Made by a program: the position numbers and the translations under genes. From positions 1 through 46,237 of the forward strand of contig JAVKFY010000057.1 in assembly GCA_040223615.1 (NCBI GenBank): DNA of 46,237 bases. The letters are read 5' to 3'. The notes under the pieces were generated by a model, which was not told the origin of the DNA, did no database searches, and was given only the letters and a program-made list of their open reading frames with translations. This document shows positions 14,685-23,067 of the stretch, piece by piece. Source of the DNA: JAVKFY01 sp040223615 (lineage in GTDB: Bacteria > Pseudomonadota > Alphaproteobacteria > GCA-2731375). Position 1 is the stretch's first letter; every line of letters starts with the position of its first letter.

Positions 14685-16886
14685 ATGGCCGATGACCGCG
14701 CCAGCATCGCCGGGCCCGGCCGGCGCGTCAACGTCCTGCTGCCACTGCCGCTGCGGGGGGCTTACGACTACCTGTTGGACGACGACCTGGACGCGGAAAC
14801 CGGGTCTTTCGTGGTCGTGCCGCTGGGCCAGCGGCTGCTCGCCGGGGTGATCTGGGGCGAGGGCGGCGGCGACGAGGACGGCCAGGTCGCCGAATCGCGG
14901 TTGCGCTACGTGGAGGCTGTTCTGCCGGTGCCGCCGATGCCCGAGGTGACGCGGCGGTTCATCGAGTGGCTGGCCGACTACACCTGCGCCGCGCCGGGCT
15001 CGGTGCTGCGCATGGGGATGAACGTGCCGGCGGCGTTGCGGGCACCGAAGCCACGGCTGGCCTACGAACTGGCCGGGCCGCCGCCGGAGCGGATGACCTC
15101 GGCGCGTGCGCGGGTGATCGAGCTGCTGACACACGGGCCGCCGATGGAGCCGCGCGATCTGGCCAACGAGGCCGGCGTGTCCAGCGGCGTGATCCGCGGC
15201 CTGGTCGAGACCGGCACGCTGGCGCCGGTGACGATTCCCGACGCGATGCCGGACTGGCGCGCGGCGCTGGACGCGACCGCGCCGATTCTGAACGACACGC
15301 AACGCGTGGCGGTGGCCGATATCGCGGCGGTGCTGACGACCGGGTTCAGCGCCACGCTTCTGGACGGCGTGACCGGCGCCGGCAAGACCGAGGTCTATTT
15401 CGAGGCCATCGCGGCGACCATCGCGCGCGGCCGCCAGGTCGCCGTGCTGCTGCCGGAGATCGCGCTTACCGCCGAGTGGCTTGACCGGTTCGAGGCGCGT
15501 TTCGGGGCGCGGCCGACACAGTGGCACTCCGACCTGGGTTCCGGCGAGCGGCGGCGGCACTGGCGCGCGGTGGCGGAGAATCGCGCCAAGGTGATCGTCG
15601 GCGCGCGCTCGGCCTTGTTCCTGCCCTACGCCGACCTCGGGCTGATCATCGTCGACGAGGAGCACGATCCGGCCTTCAAACAGGAGGACGGCGTGATCTA
15701 CCACGCCCGCGACATGGCGGTGGCGCGGGCCTCGCTGGGCGAGATTCCGATCCTGCTGGTCTCGGCCACGCCGAGCCTGGAGAGCCTGCGCAACGTCGAG
15801 CTTGGCCGCTATCGCCATGTCGGCCTGCCGGAACGCGCCGGCGGCGCCGCCCTGCCAGAGGTCCACACCATCGACATGCGCCGCGCCGGGCTGCCGGCCG
15901 GGCGCTGGCTGTCGCCGGAACTGGTCGAGGCGGCGGAAGCGGCGCTGGGCGCCGGCGAACAGGTGATGCTGTTCCTGAACCGGCGCGGCTACGCCCCTCT
16001 GACCCTGTGCCGGACCTGCGGGCATCGCTTCGAGTGTCCGCACTGCTCGGCCTGGCTGGTCGAGCACCGCTTCGCCGGCCGGCTGCAATGCCACCACTGC
16101 GGCCACAGCGTACGTCAGCCGAAAGAGTGCCCGTCGTGCAACGACAGCGACAGTTTCGCGGCCTGCGGACCCGGCGTGGAGCGGTTGCTGGAGGAGGCGG
16201 TCGCCACCTTCCCCGAGGCGCGGGCGATGGTGGTGGCCTCCGACACCGTTCACGGGCCAGCGGCGGCACAGGCGCTGATGCAATCGATCCGCGAGAACGA
16301 GTTCAACCTGGTGATCGGCACGCAGATCCTGGCCAAGGGACACAACTTCCCCTCGCTCACCTTGGTCGGGGTGATCGACGCCGACCTTGGCTTGAGCGGC
16401 GGCGACCTGCGGGCGTCGGAGCGCACCTACCAGCTTCTTACGCAGGTCGCCGGCCGGGCCGGACGCGGCGAGAAGCCTGGCCGCGCGCTGTTGCAGACCT
16501 ACAACCCGGAGCACCCGGTGATCGAGGCACTGGTCAGCGGCGACCGCGACCGGTTCATCAAGCAGGAGATGGACGAACGCGAGCGCGCCTCGATGCCGCC
16601 CTTCGGCCGGCTGGTGGCGCTGATCGTCTCCGGCGGCAACGAGCAACAAGTGATCGACACCGCGCAGGCGCTGGCGCGGATCGGCCCGCGTGCGCCGGAC
16701 ATTCGCGTGCTAGGCCCGGCGCCGGCACCGCTTCGACTCTTGCGCGGCCGCTTCAGGTGGCGGCTGCTGATGCACACCCGCCGCGCGGTCAATGCCTCGG
16801 CCGTGGTCCGCGAGTGGCTGGCGAATGCCGAGTTGCCGAACGCCGTCCGCGTCGCGGTCGACGTGGATCCGTACAGCTTCCTGTAA
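14685..16886 (+). CDS. priA: Primosomal protein N' (replication restart helicase PriA)
   Basis: The 733-residue protein has the N-terminal DNA-binding domain (VLLPLPLRGAYDYLL at 17-31), Walker A GVTGAGKTEVY from 228, DEEHD at 324-328, and the zinc-binding insertion with eight cysteines (442, 445, 451, 454, 469, 472, 482, 485). Helicase motifs follow, including GTQILAKGHNFP and TYQLLTQVAGRAGRG. It would reload the replicative helicase at stalled forks. It starts at ATG 14685. After its stop the sequence turns into REP-like and MITE-like repeats. Confidence 0.93.
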   Translation: MADDRASIAGPGRRVNVLLPLPLRGAYDYLLDDDLDAETGSFVVVPLGQRLLAGVIWGEGGGDEDGQVAESRLRYVEAVLPVPPMPEVTRRFIEWLADYTCAAPGSVLRMGMNVPAALRAPKPRLAYELAGPPPERMTSARARVIELLTHGPPMEPRDLANEAGVSSGVIRGLVETGTLAPVTIPDAMPDWRAALDATAPILNDTQRVAVADIAAVLTTGFSATLLDGVTGAGKTEVYFEAIAATIARGRQVAVLLPEIALTAEWLDRFEARFGARPTQWHSDLGSGERRRHWRAVAENRAKVIVGARSALFLPYADLGLIIVDEEHDPAFKQEDGVIYHARDMAVARASLGEIPILLVSATPSLESLRNVELGRYRHVGLPERAGGAALPEVHTIDMRRAGLPAGRWLSPELVEAAEAALGAGEQVMLFLNRRGYAPLTLCRTCGHRFECPHCSAWLVEHRFAGRLQCHHCGHSVRQPKECPSCNDSDSFAACGPGVERLLEEAVATFPEARAMVVASDTVHGPAAAQALMQSIRENEFNLVIGTQILAKGHNFPSLTLVGVIDADLGLSGGDLRASERTYQLLTQVAGRAGRGEKPGRALLQTYNPEHPVIEALVSGDRDRFIKQEMDERERASMPPFGRLVALIVSGGNEQQVIDTAQALARIGPRAPDIRVLGPAPAPLRLLRGRFRWRLLMHTRRAVNASAVVREWLANAELPNAVRVAVDVDPYSFL

Positions 16887-16898
16887 CCAAACCCTTGC

Positions 16899-16926
16899 CG
16901 TCATGCCCGGACTTGATCCGCGCAAA
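16899..16926. repeat. Degenerate REP-like half-palindrome after priA
   Basis: The bases just after priA read CCGTCATGCCCGGACTTGAT followed by CCGCGC. This is the left half and loop of the same REP-type palindrome that flanks MITE copy A, with a decayed right arm. It may help define the 3' end of the priA transcript. Confidence 0.45.
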
Positions 16927-16957
16927 TCCGACGCGGCGCTGCGATCTCCAGATACCC

Positions 16958-17250
16958 GGAACAAGCCCACGGGTGTCCGGTTAAGCTTGCGGTTATCGTC
17001 GTTTCCCTATTGCCGCTCAGGCGGTTGCGCCGCTTCGGGCGGCACCGGACAGAAGAACTGCAACCGATTGGTCCAGCGTCTGGACGTGGATGCCCCGAAC
17101 AAGTCGGGGCATGACGATTCTATTGAGAAACATAGAAGAACGCGTCATGGCCCGGCTTGTCCGGGCCATCCACGTCCCTGAGCTTGCAAAGACGTCGAGG
17201 GGTGGGCGAAGGCCCGGAAGGGCTAAACCGGACAGCCGTGGGACAAGGCC
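16958..17250. mobile_element. MITE-like repeat, copy B, with imperfect 11 bp flanking repeats
   Basis: This 271 bp copy (16969-17239) starts with the same 14 bases as copy A and ends with their complement carrying one change (CAGCCG for CACCCG). Flanks are GGAACAAGCCC (16958-16968) and GGGACAAGGCC (17240-17250), matching at 9 of 11 positions, so the copy is older or was inserted into a diverged palindrome. It contains two REP-like hairpins: 17085-17116 (stem ATGCCCCGA/TCGGGGCAT, loop ACAAG) and 17143-17174 (stem ATGGCCCGG/CCGGGCCAT, loop CTTGT). The rest of 16887-17321 has no gene that I can support. Confidence 0.7.
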
Positions 17251-17321
17251 GCATATGACGAGGGGGTCTGTCGCGTCCGGAAGTGATACACTGGCGCACG
17301 AAACGGCAAGGAGACGACCTC

Positions 17322-18506
17322 ATGAGCGGCGTGTTGGACGGTATCCGCGTGCTCGACTTCGGGCGCTACATCGCCGGGCCCTGGTGCTCGGCGCTGCTCG
17401 GCGACCTGGGCGCCGACGTGATCCGGATCGAGAAGCTGGCCGGCAGCGAGGATCGCTACATCGCCCCGGTCTCCGAGGACGGCGCCGGCGCGATGTTCCT
17501 GCAGATGAACCGCAACAAGCGCTCGGTCACGCTGAACCCGATGAAGCCGGAAGGCCAGGAGCTGGTGAAGAAGCTGGTCGCCACCTCCGACGTGGTGGTC
17601 GCCAACCTGCCGCCGCAGGTGCTGAAGCAGATGGGGCTGGACTACGACAGCCTGTGCGCGATCAAGCCGGACATCATCCTGACCACCGTCTCCTGCTTCG
17701 GCCACCAGGGGCCGTATTCGCACAAGGTCGGCTTCGACGGCATCGCCGCGTCGATGAGCGGCACGGTCTACATGGGCGGCTGGCCGGACGACCCGATCAA
17801 GGCCGCCGTGCCGTGGGTCGACTTCGGCACCGCGACGACCTGCGCCTTCGGGACGCTGGCGGCTCTGATGGAGCGGGCCAAGACCGGCAAGGGCCAGATG
17901 GTCGAGGGCGCGCTGCTGCGTACGGCGCTGACCTTCGGCAACGCAGCGATGATCGAACAGTCGCTGCTCGGCATCGACCGGGTCGCGACCGGCAACCGGG
18001 GCCAGACCTCGAGCCCGAACGACATCTTCAAGACCAAGGACGGCCACATCATCACGCAGATCCTCGGCCCGATTCAGTTCGAGCGCTGGTGCCAGATGAT
18101 GGGCGAGGAACACTGGCTGAGCGATCCGCGCTTCAAGGACGACCTGGCGCGCGGCGACAATGGCGAGATCCTGTCCAAGCGGATGAACGAGTGGTGCGGC
18201 GAGCGCACCACGCAGGAGTGCATCGACGCGCTGGAGGAAGCACGCATCCCGGCCGGGCCGGTCTACTCGCCGCAGCAGGCGCTGGACGATCCGCACGTGC
18301 AGGCATCAGGCATGCTGAAGGAGGTGAACTATCCGGGCCTGTCGAAGCCAGCCCCGGTCGCTGACACCCCGGTGCGCCTGACCGAGAGCAACCCCGGCAT
18401 CGCCCGCCGCGCCCCGACACTGGGCGAGCACACCGAAGAGGTGATGCACGAACTCGGCCTGGACGATGCGAAGATCAAGGCGCTGCGCGACGCGCGGGTG
18501 ATCTGA
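17322..18506 (+). CDS. Class III CoA-transferase (CaiB/BaiF family)
   Basis: The 394-residue protein starts with LDGIRVLDFGRYIAGPWCS, followed by ADVIRIEK, NKRSVTLN at 65-72, and Asp167 in PWVDFGTA at the place of the catalytic aspartate of formyl-CoA transferase. The C-terminal part keeps GRYIAGP-family features such as IPAGPVYSPQQALDDPHVQA. It would move CoA between carboxylic acids; the acid is unknown. The ATG at 17322 follows AAGGAG, which rules out a slightly longer upstream start. No oxalyl-CoA decarboxylase or racemase gene is adjacent to narrow the role. Confidence 0.86.
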   Translation: MSGVLDGIRVLDFGRYIAGPWCSALLGDLGADVIRIEKLAGSEDRYIAPVSEDGAGAMFLQMNRNKRSVTLNPMKPEGQELVKKLVATSDVVVANLPPQVLKQMGLDYDSLCAIKPDIILTTVSCFGHQGPYSHKVGFDGIAASMSGTVYMGGWPDDPIKAAVPWVDFGTATTCAFGTLAALMERAKTGKGQMVEGALLRTALTFGNAAMIEQSLLGIDRVATGNRGQTSSPNDIFKTKDGHIITQILGPIQFERWCQMMGEEHWLSDPRFKDDLARGDNGEILSKRMNEWCGERTTQECIDALEEARIPAGPVYSPQQALDDPHVQASGMLKEVNYPGLSKPAPVADTPVRLTESNPGIARRAPTLGEHTEEVMHELGLDDAKIKALRDARVI

Positions 18507-18519
18507 GGCTTCCCTGTTG

Positions 18520-18608
18520 CGTAACCCGGAAAGAGCGAAGCGCAATCCGGAACTGTCGGTGAAGCACCGATAGCGCCCCGCATTCCGCTGCGCACCATAC
18601 GGGCTACG
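18520..18608. repeat. Inverted pair of REP-like units between convergent genes
   Basis: The unit at 18520-18550 (CGTAACCCGGAAAGAGCGAA and on to ATCCGG) is roughly repeated in reverse at 18576-18608 (ending ATACGGGCTACG). Between them TCGGTG (18556-18561) pairs with CACCGA (18565-18570). The block lies between the CoA-transferase and the convergent luciferase-like gene, where a two-way terminator or 3' protection would be useful. This repeat differs from the ones in the MITE-like copies. Confidence 0.55.
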
Positions 18609-18618
18609 ACGTGTTCGC

Positions 18619-19617
18619 CTACACGAACTTCGGCAGCACCTTCTCGGTGAAGGTCATGAAGCTGGCGTGGCTCAGCGGCGCGCACATCAGGTAGTTCAGG
18701 TTTATCTCTTCCTCCAGCCGGTGCAGCGTGTCGGTGACTTTCTCCGGCGTGCCCCAGATCGCGACGTCGTCGAGATACTGGTCGACTGAGGTCACCTCCG
18801 GCTTGTTGCCGGTCTGGTTGGCTTGGTAGTTCGCGTTCTTCGACTCGTTGCGATAGGTGGAAAAAATCCACTCGGCGCCGCGCCGCGCGGTCTCCGCCGC
18901 CTCATCCTCGGAATCGGCGACGGCGAGCAGACGTGCGACCGGGATCTGCCGCTCGGTGTCGTTGTGGCCGTGCTCGCGCAGGCTGGCGCGGAACAACTTC
19001 TGGTGCTCGTCGATGGTCTTGAACGGCAGGTGCGGGCTCAGCATCACCGAGTGGCCAAGCTCGCCGGCCCAGGACACCGAGTCGTGCGACGAACCGGCGA
19101 CCCACACCGGCGGGTGCGGATCCTGCGCCGGCTTCGGCAGCACCTCGACATCCTTGAACTGCCAGTGCTTGCTGTCCCAGGTCAGGCGCTCGTTCTGCCA
19201 GGCCGCGAGCACGATCTCAACGGCCTCGCGGAAGCGCGTCTTGCTCTCCGGTACCGGCACGCCGAAGATCTCGAACTCGGTGAAGTCGAAGCCGCGACCG
19301 GCGCCCCAGTTCACCCGGCCGCCCGACAGCACGTCGAGCAGCGCGACTTCCTCCGCGATGCGCAGCGGGTGGTAGAAGGCGGCGAGCGTGACGCCGGTGC
19401 CGATGCGCAGGCGCTTGGTGCGGCCGGCGACGTGCATGCCCATCATGTGCACCGACGGACAGACGCTGTAGGTCGAGAAGTGGTGCTCGGCCAGCCAGAC
19501 CGCGTCGAAGCCGGTCTTGTCCATGATCTCTATGCGGTTCAAGGCACGCTCGTAGACCTGTTCCAGCGGCACCCGCCGGCCAGGCCAGGAAAAGAACTGC
19601 AGGACGCCAAAATCCAT
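18619..19617 (-). CDS. LLM-class flavin-dependent oxidoreductase (luciferase-like monooxygenase)
   Basis: The 332-residue protein has the bacterial luciferase barrel pattern: MDFGVLQFFSWPG, GFDAVWLAEHHFSTY, IGTGVTLAAFYHPLRIAEEVALLD, LSGGRVNWGAGRGF, and PVWVAGSSHDSVSWAG. Such enzymes oxidize a substrate using reduced FMN or F420 and usually O2. The ATG at 19617 lies 11 bp behind the stop of the alcohol dehydrogenase gene, so the two form an operon. A second, only distantly similar LLM protein is encoded at 43038-44132. The substrate is not deducible. Confidence 0.86.
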   Translation of the reverse strand: MDFGVLQFFSWPGRRVPLEQVYERALNRIEIMDKTGFDAVWLAEHHFSTYSVCPSVHMMGMHVAGRTKRLRIGTGVTLAAFYHPLRIAEEVALLDVLSGGRVNWGAGRGFDFTEFEIFGVPVPESKTRFREAVEIVLAAWQNERLTWDSKHWQFKDVEVLPKPAQDPHPPVWVAGSSHDSVSWAGELGHSVMLSPHLPFKTIDEHQKLFRASLREHGHNDTERQIPVARLLAVADSEDEAAETARRGAEWIFSTYRNESKNANYQANQTGNKPEVTSVDQYLDDVAIWGTPEKVTDTLHRLEEEINLNYLMCAPLSHASFMTFTEKVLPKFV

Positions 19618-19628
19618 TGTCCCGCCCC

Positions 19629-20681
19629 CTAAGGCGTCAGAACGACGCGACCGAGCACGCCGCCGGCGCGCAGGTCGTCGAGGGCCGAGGTCGCGGCGTC
19701 GAGCGGGCGGGTCTCGATCGGGATCGGCGGCACCTTGCCCTCCTGCACCAGCGCCATCAGTTCCTTCAGGTCCTCCAGCGTGCCGACATAGCTGCCCTTC
19801 ATGGTCAGCACCTTCAGCGGCATCAGAATGGTCGACAGCGGCATGGCGCCGCCGTAGAGCCCGACATTGACCAGGGTGCCGCCCTTCTTCAGCACGTCGA
19901 GGCCGAACTTGGCTGTCTCCGGCCGGCCGACGAAGTCGATCGCGGCCAGCGCGCCGCCACCGGTCATCTCCAGCACCTTGGCGACCGCGTCGGGCTCGGC
20001 ATTGTCGATGGTCTCGTCGGCGCCGATCTGGCGCGCGGCGGAGCGCTTGGTCGGATCGACGTCGGCAACGATCACCTTGGCGTCGCTCATCGCCGGGGCG
20101 ATATGCACGCCGGACAGGCCGACGCCGCCGGCGCCGATGATCACCAGCGAGTCCTTCTTGGTCAGCGGTAACGCCTTCTTCAAGGCGCTGTAGGCGGTGA
20201 TGCCGGAACAGGCGTAGGTGCAGGCCAGCGGCGCCGGCACGCCCTCGTAGTCCACCAGGTAGCGCGGGTGCGGACAGACAACACGGTCGGAGTAGCCGCC
20301 GGCGCGCCGGGTGCCGATGGTGACCGGGTTGACGCACAACAGTTCGTCGCCGGCCTTGCAATCGGCGCAGTCGCCGCAGCCGATCCAGGGATAGACCACG
20401 CGCTTGTCGCCGATCGACACGCCTTGCGCGTCCGGGCCCATGGCGATGACCTCGCCGACCGGCTCGTGGCCCATGGTGAACGGCGTCTTCACGCCGCGCT
20501 GCTCCAGGGTGATCCGCTGGTCGCCGCCGAGGTCGAAGAAGCCGTCCCAGATGTGCAGGTCGGAATGGCAGACGCCACAGGCGATCACCTTCAACAGCAC
20601 CTCAGTGCCCTGCGGCACCGGGTCGTCATAACTCCGCTCCTGCAGCGGCTTGCCCCACTCGATGATCTGCTGGCTGCGCAT
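19629..20681 (-). CDS. Zinc-dependent alcohol dehydrogenase (MDR family)
   Basis: The 350-residue protein has catalytic-zinc ligands Cys35 and His72-Glu73 (GHEP), a structural zinc site with Cys102, Cys105, Cys108 and Cys116, and the NAD-binding GAGGVG at 183-188. It would oxidize an alcohol or reduce an aldehyde. A 13-residue insertion-like stretch (IWDGFFDLGGDQR) between the first cysteine and the GHE block is typical of a subgroup annotated as NAD-dependent alcohol dehydrogenase. The ATG at 20681 has a GAGGG just upstream. It is followed by the LLM gene and preceded by glk after 47 bp. Confidence 0.87.
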   Translation of the reverse strand: MRSQQIIEWGKPLQERSYDDPVPQGTEVLLKVIACGVCHSDLHIWDGFFDLGGDQRITLEQRGVKTPFTMGHEPVGEVIAMGPDAQGVSIGDKRVVYPWIGCGDCADCKAGDELLCVNPVTIGTRRAGGYSDRVVCPHPRYLVDYEGVPAPLACTYACSGITAYSALKKALPLTKKDSLVIIGAGGVGLSGVHIAPAMSDAKVIVADVDPTKRSAARQIGADETIDNAEPDAVAKVLEMTGGGALAAIDFVGRPETAKFGLDVLKKGGTLVNVGLYGGAMPLSTILMPLKVLTMKGSYVGTLEDLKELMALVQEGKVPPIPIETRPLDAATSALDDLRAGGVLGRVVLTP

Positions 20682-20728
20682 CGCGCCCTCTCGTCTGTTT
20701 CTCGTTCTGTCTTGGTAAGTGTAGCCGC

Positions 20729-21682
20729 TCAGGCGCGGTCCAGATACGCCGACAAACCGCGCAGTGCCGGATAGGGGTGGATGATCTTGAAGGTCGGGAC
20801 CAGGGCCAGGCGGTCCTGCATCGGCGCCTTGGCGACGAAGCGTTCGCGGAAACCTGCCGCGTCGAACAGCCCGCCCAGACGGCCGATCACGCCGCCGGCG
20901 AGAAATACCCCGCCCCAGGCGCCATAGATCAGCGCCAGGTCGCCGGCATAGCCGCCCAGCATGCGGCAAAAGGCGCGCACGGTTTGCGCCGCCAGCCCAT
21001 CGGGGTCATCGCGCGCGGCGGAGACGATGGCCGCAGGCTGGTCGCCAACCGGCTCGACATCGCCGAGCGCGGCCATCGCCAGATGCAGCCGCGCCAGTCC
21101 CGGACCTGACAGCAGATCTTCGCGGCTGACCACGAGCTGGGTTTTCCAGACGTGCTGCAGCAGGCTGGCCTCGAAATGGTCGGACGGCGCGAAGCCGACG
21201 TGGCCGCCCTCGGCGGCGACAATCGACCAGCCGTCGGACGACGGCACTGCGGCGCCGACGCCGAGCCCGGTGCCCGGACCCAGAACCGCCATGGCGCCGC
21301 GACCGCGCTCGGCCGCCTCGCCGTCGCCGAACATCTCCAGGTCGTCGTCGCCGAGATGCGGCAGGCTCCAGGCCACCGCCGCGAAGTCGTTCACCAGGCG
21401 GCAGTCATCGAGGCCGAAGCGGCGTTTCATCGCCGCCGCCGACACCGTCCACGGCCGGTTGGTGAGGCGCACCACGTCGTCCTCTACCGGGCCGGCCAGT
21501 GCCAGCGCGGCTCGCGTCGGCTTGCCGTCCAGCGCGTCGAGCGCGTCGGCCAGCACCGCCTCCAGGTTCTCGAAATCGTCGCAGCGGCGCTCGACCACCG
21601 TCATCTCCGACCCGCCCGGCGCCACCAGCGTCACCCGGGCATTGGTGCCACCGACGTCGGCGAGCAGCGCCAGATCGGCCAT
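20729..21682 (-). CDS. glk: Glucokinase
   Basis: The 317-residue protein has the ASKHA sugar-kinase start DVGGTNAR at 9-16, ALAGPVEDD, the LVNDFAAVAWSLP block, VLGPGTGLGVG, and AAEGGHVGFAPSD. That order matches bacterial glucokinase (Glk family) rather than ROK kinases, since no CxCGxxGC zinc motif is present. It would phosphorylate glucose at C6. Its ATG overlaps the otsA stop codon (21682-21684), which links it to the trehalose genes: it can reuse glucose released by the adjacent GH15 enzyme. Confidence 0.88.
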   Translation of the reverse strand: MADLALLADVGGTNARVTLVAPGGSEMTVVERRCDDFENLEAVLADALDALDGKPTRAALALAGPVEDDVVRLTNRPWTVSAAAMKRRFGLDDCRLVNDFAAVAWSLPHLGDDDLEMFGDGEAAERGRGAMAVLGPGTGLGVGAAVPSSDGWSIVAAEGGHVGFAPSDHFEASLLQHVWKTQLVVSREDLLSGPGLARLHLAMAALGDVEPVGDQPAAIVSAARDDPDGLAAQTVRAFCRMLGGYAGDLALIYGAWGGVFLAGGVIGRLGGLFDAAGFRERFVAKAPMQDRLALVPTFKIIHPYPALRGLSAYLDRA

Positions 21683-23067
21683 CAGGCCGCCTGCGGGATG
21701 TCGCGCAGGGCATCGACGAAGTGGTCGCGCCAGGCGTAGACGTCCTCGTCGAAGATGTTGTCGCGCAGCGCGCGCCAGCGCCGCCGGCGCTCCGCCACCG
21801 GCATGGTCAGCGCCCGCTGCAGCGCTTCGACGACGCCGTCGATGTCGTGCGGATTGACCAGCAGCGCCTGTTCGAGCTGCTGCGCCGCGCCGGCGAAACG
21901 CGACAGCACCAGCACGCCGGGGTCGGACTCTTCCTGCGCCACCACGTATTCCTTGGCCACCAGGTTCATGCCGTCGCGCAGCGGCGTCACCAGGCCGACG
22001 CGGCTGGCCCGGTACAGCCCGGCGAGCGCGCGGCGGTTGTAGCCGCGGTTGACGTAGCGCACCGGGACCCAGTCGAAGTCGGCATAGCTACCATTGATGT
22101 GGCCACTGCGCGCCTCGAGGTTGGCGCGCAGGTCGGCATATTCCTGCACGCCGACGCGCGATGGCGGGGCGACCTGCAGCATCAAGACCGCGCCACGATT
22201 CTCCGGATAGCGCTCCAGCAGGCGCTCGTAGGCGTCGAACCGTTCCGGCAGACCCTTGGTGTAGTCGAGCCGGTCGACGCCGATGACCAGGCGCCGGTTC
22301 TTGCGGCTGTCGGCCATGCGATCGAGGTGGCGGCGGGCCTCGGCGGACTCCGCCATCTGCTCGAACTCCTTGGCATCGATGCCGATCGGGAAGGCGCTGA
22401 CCCGGACGGTGCGGCCGAAGCAGGTGAGCCATTCGTCGTTGGCGGCGGCGCCGCCGGCCTCGTTGACCACGTAGTCGCGGAAGGCGCGCTTGTCGCGCTC
22501 GGTCTGAAAGCCGACCAGGTCATAGGCGAACATCGCGCGCACCAGGGCCTGGTGGTTCGGCAGCGTCATCAGCACTTCCGGACTGGGAAACGGAATATGG
22601 AGGAAGAAGCCGATGCGGTTGCTGATGTCCATGCGGCGCAGCTCGGCACCGCAGGCTATCAGGTGATAGTCATGCACCCAGATCAGGTCGTCGCGCTCGA
22701 TCATCGGCGCCAGCGCGTGCGCGAAGCGGGCATTGACCCGGTAGTAGCCCTTGTCGAACTGCCGGTCGTAGGCGGTGAGGTCGGTACGGTAATGGAACAG
22801 CGGCCACAGCGTGCGATTGGCGAAGCCGTTGTAATACTCGTCGAGGTCGTCGTGGCTGAGATCGATGGTGGCGATGGTCGCGGCGCCGGCGCGCGCGACC
22901 TCGGCCCGTACCGCCGGTGCGTCGACGACGTCGCCGGACCAGCCGAACCAGATGCCGTGATAGCGCCGCAGGGCGGCGTGGATCGCCACCGCCAGGCCGC
23001 CGGCGTTGGCCTGCTGTCGTTTGGTCGGCACGGTGACGCGGTTGGAAACGACGATCAGCCGGCTCAA
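21682..23067 (-). CDS. otsA: Trehalose-6-phosphate synthase OtsA
   Basis: The 461-residue GT20 enzyme joins UDP- or GDP-glucose with glucose-6-phosphate. It shows VVSNRV near the start, NAGGLAVAI at 21-29, WVHDYHL at 130-136, VDRLDYTKGLPER at 264-276, and the nucleotide-binding LRDGMNLVAKEYV. The start is most likely the TTG at 23067, directly behind GGGAGGAGG and overlapping the stop of the GH15 gene by two bases; no ATG lies nearby in frame. The rare start codon and overlap suggest translational coupling. Confidence 0.9.
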   Translation of the reverse strand: MSRLIVVSNRVTVPTKRQQANAGGLAVAIHAALRRYHGIWFGWSGDVVDAPAVRAEVARAGAATIATIDLSHDDLDEYYNGFANRTLWPLFHYRTDLTAYDRQFDKGYYRVNARFAHALAPMIERDDLIWVHDYHLIACGAELRRMDISNRIGFFLHIPFPSPEVLMTLPNHQALVRAMFAYDLVGFQTERDKRAFRDYVVNEAGGAAANDEWLTCFGRTVRVSAFPIGIDAKEFEQMAESAEARRHLDRMADSRKNRRLVIGVDRLDYTKGLPERFDAYERLLERYPENRGAVLMLQVAPPSRVGVQEYADLRANLEARSGHINGSYADFDWVPVRYVNRGYNRRALAGLYRASRVGLVTPLRDGMNLVAKEYVVAQEESDPGVLVLSRFAGAAQQLEQALLVNPHDIDGVVEALQRALTMPVAERRRRWRALRDNIFDEDVYAWRDHFVDALRDIPQAA

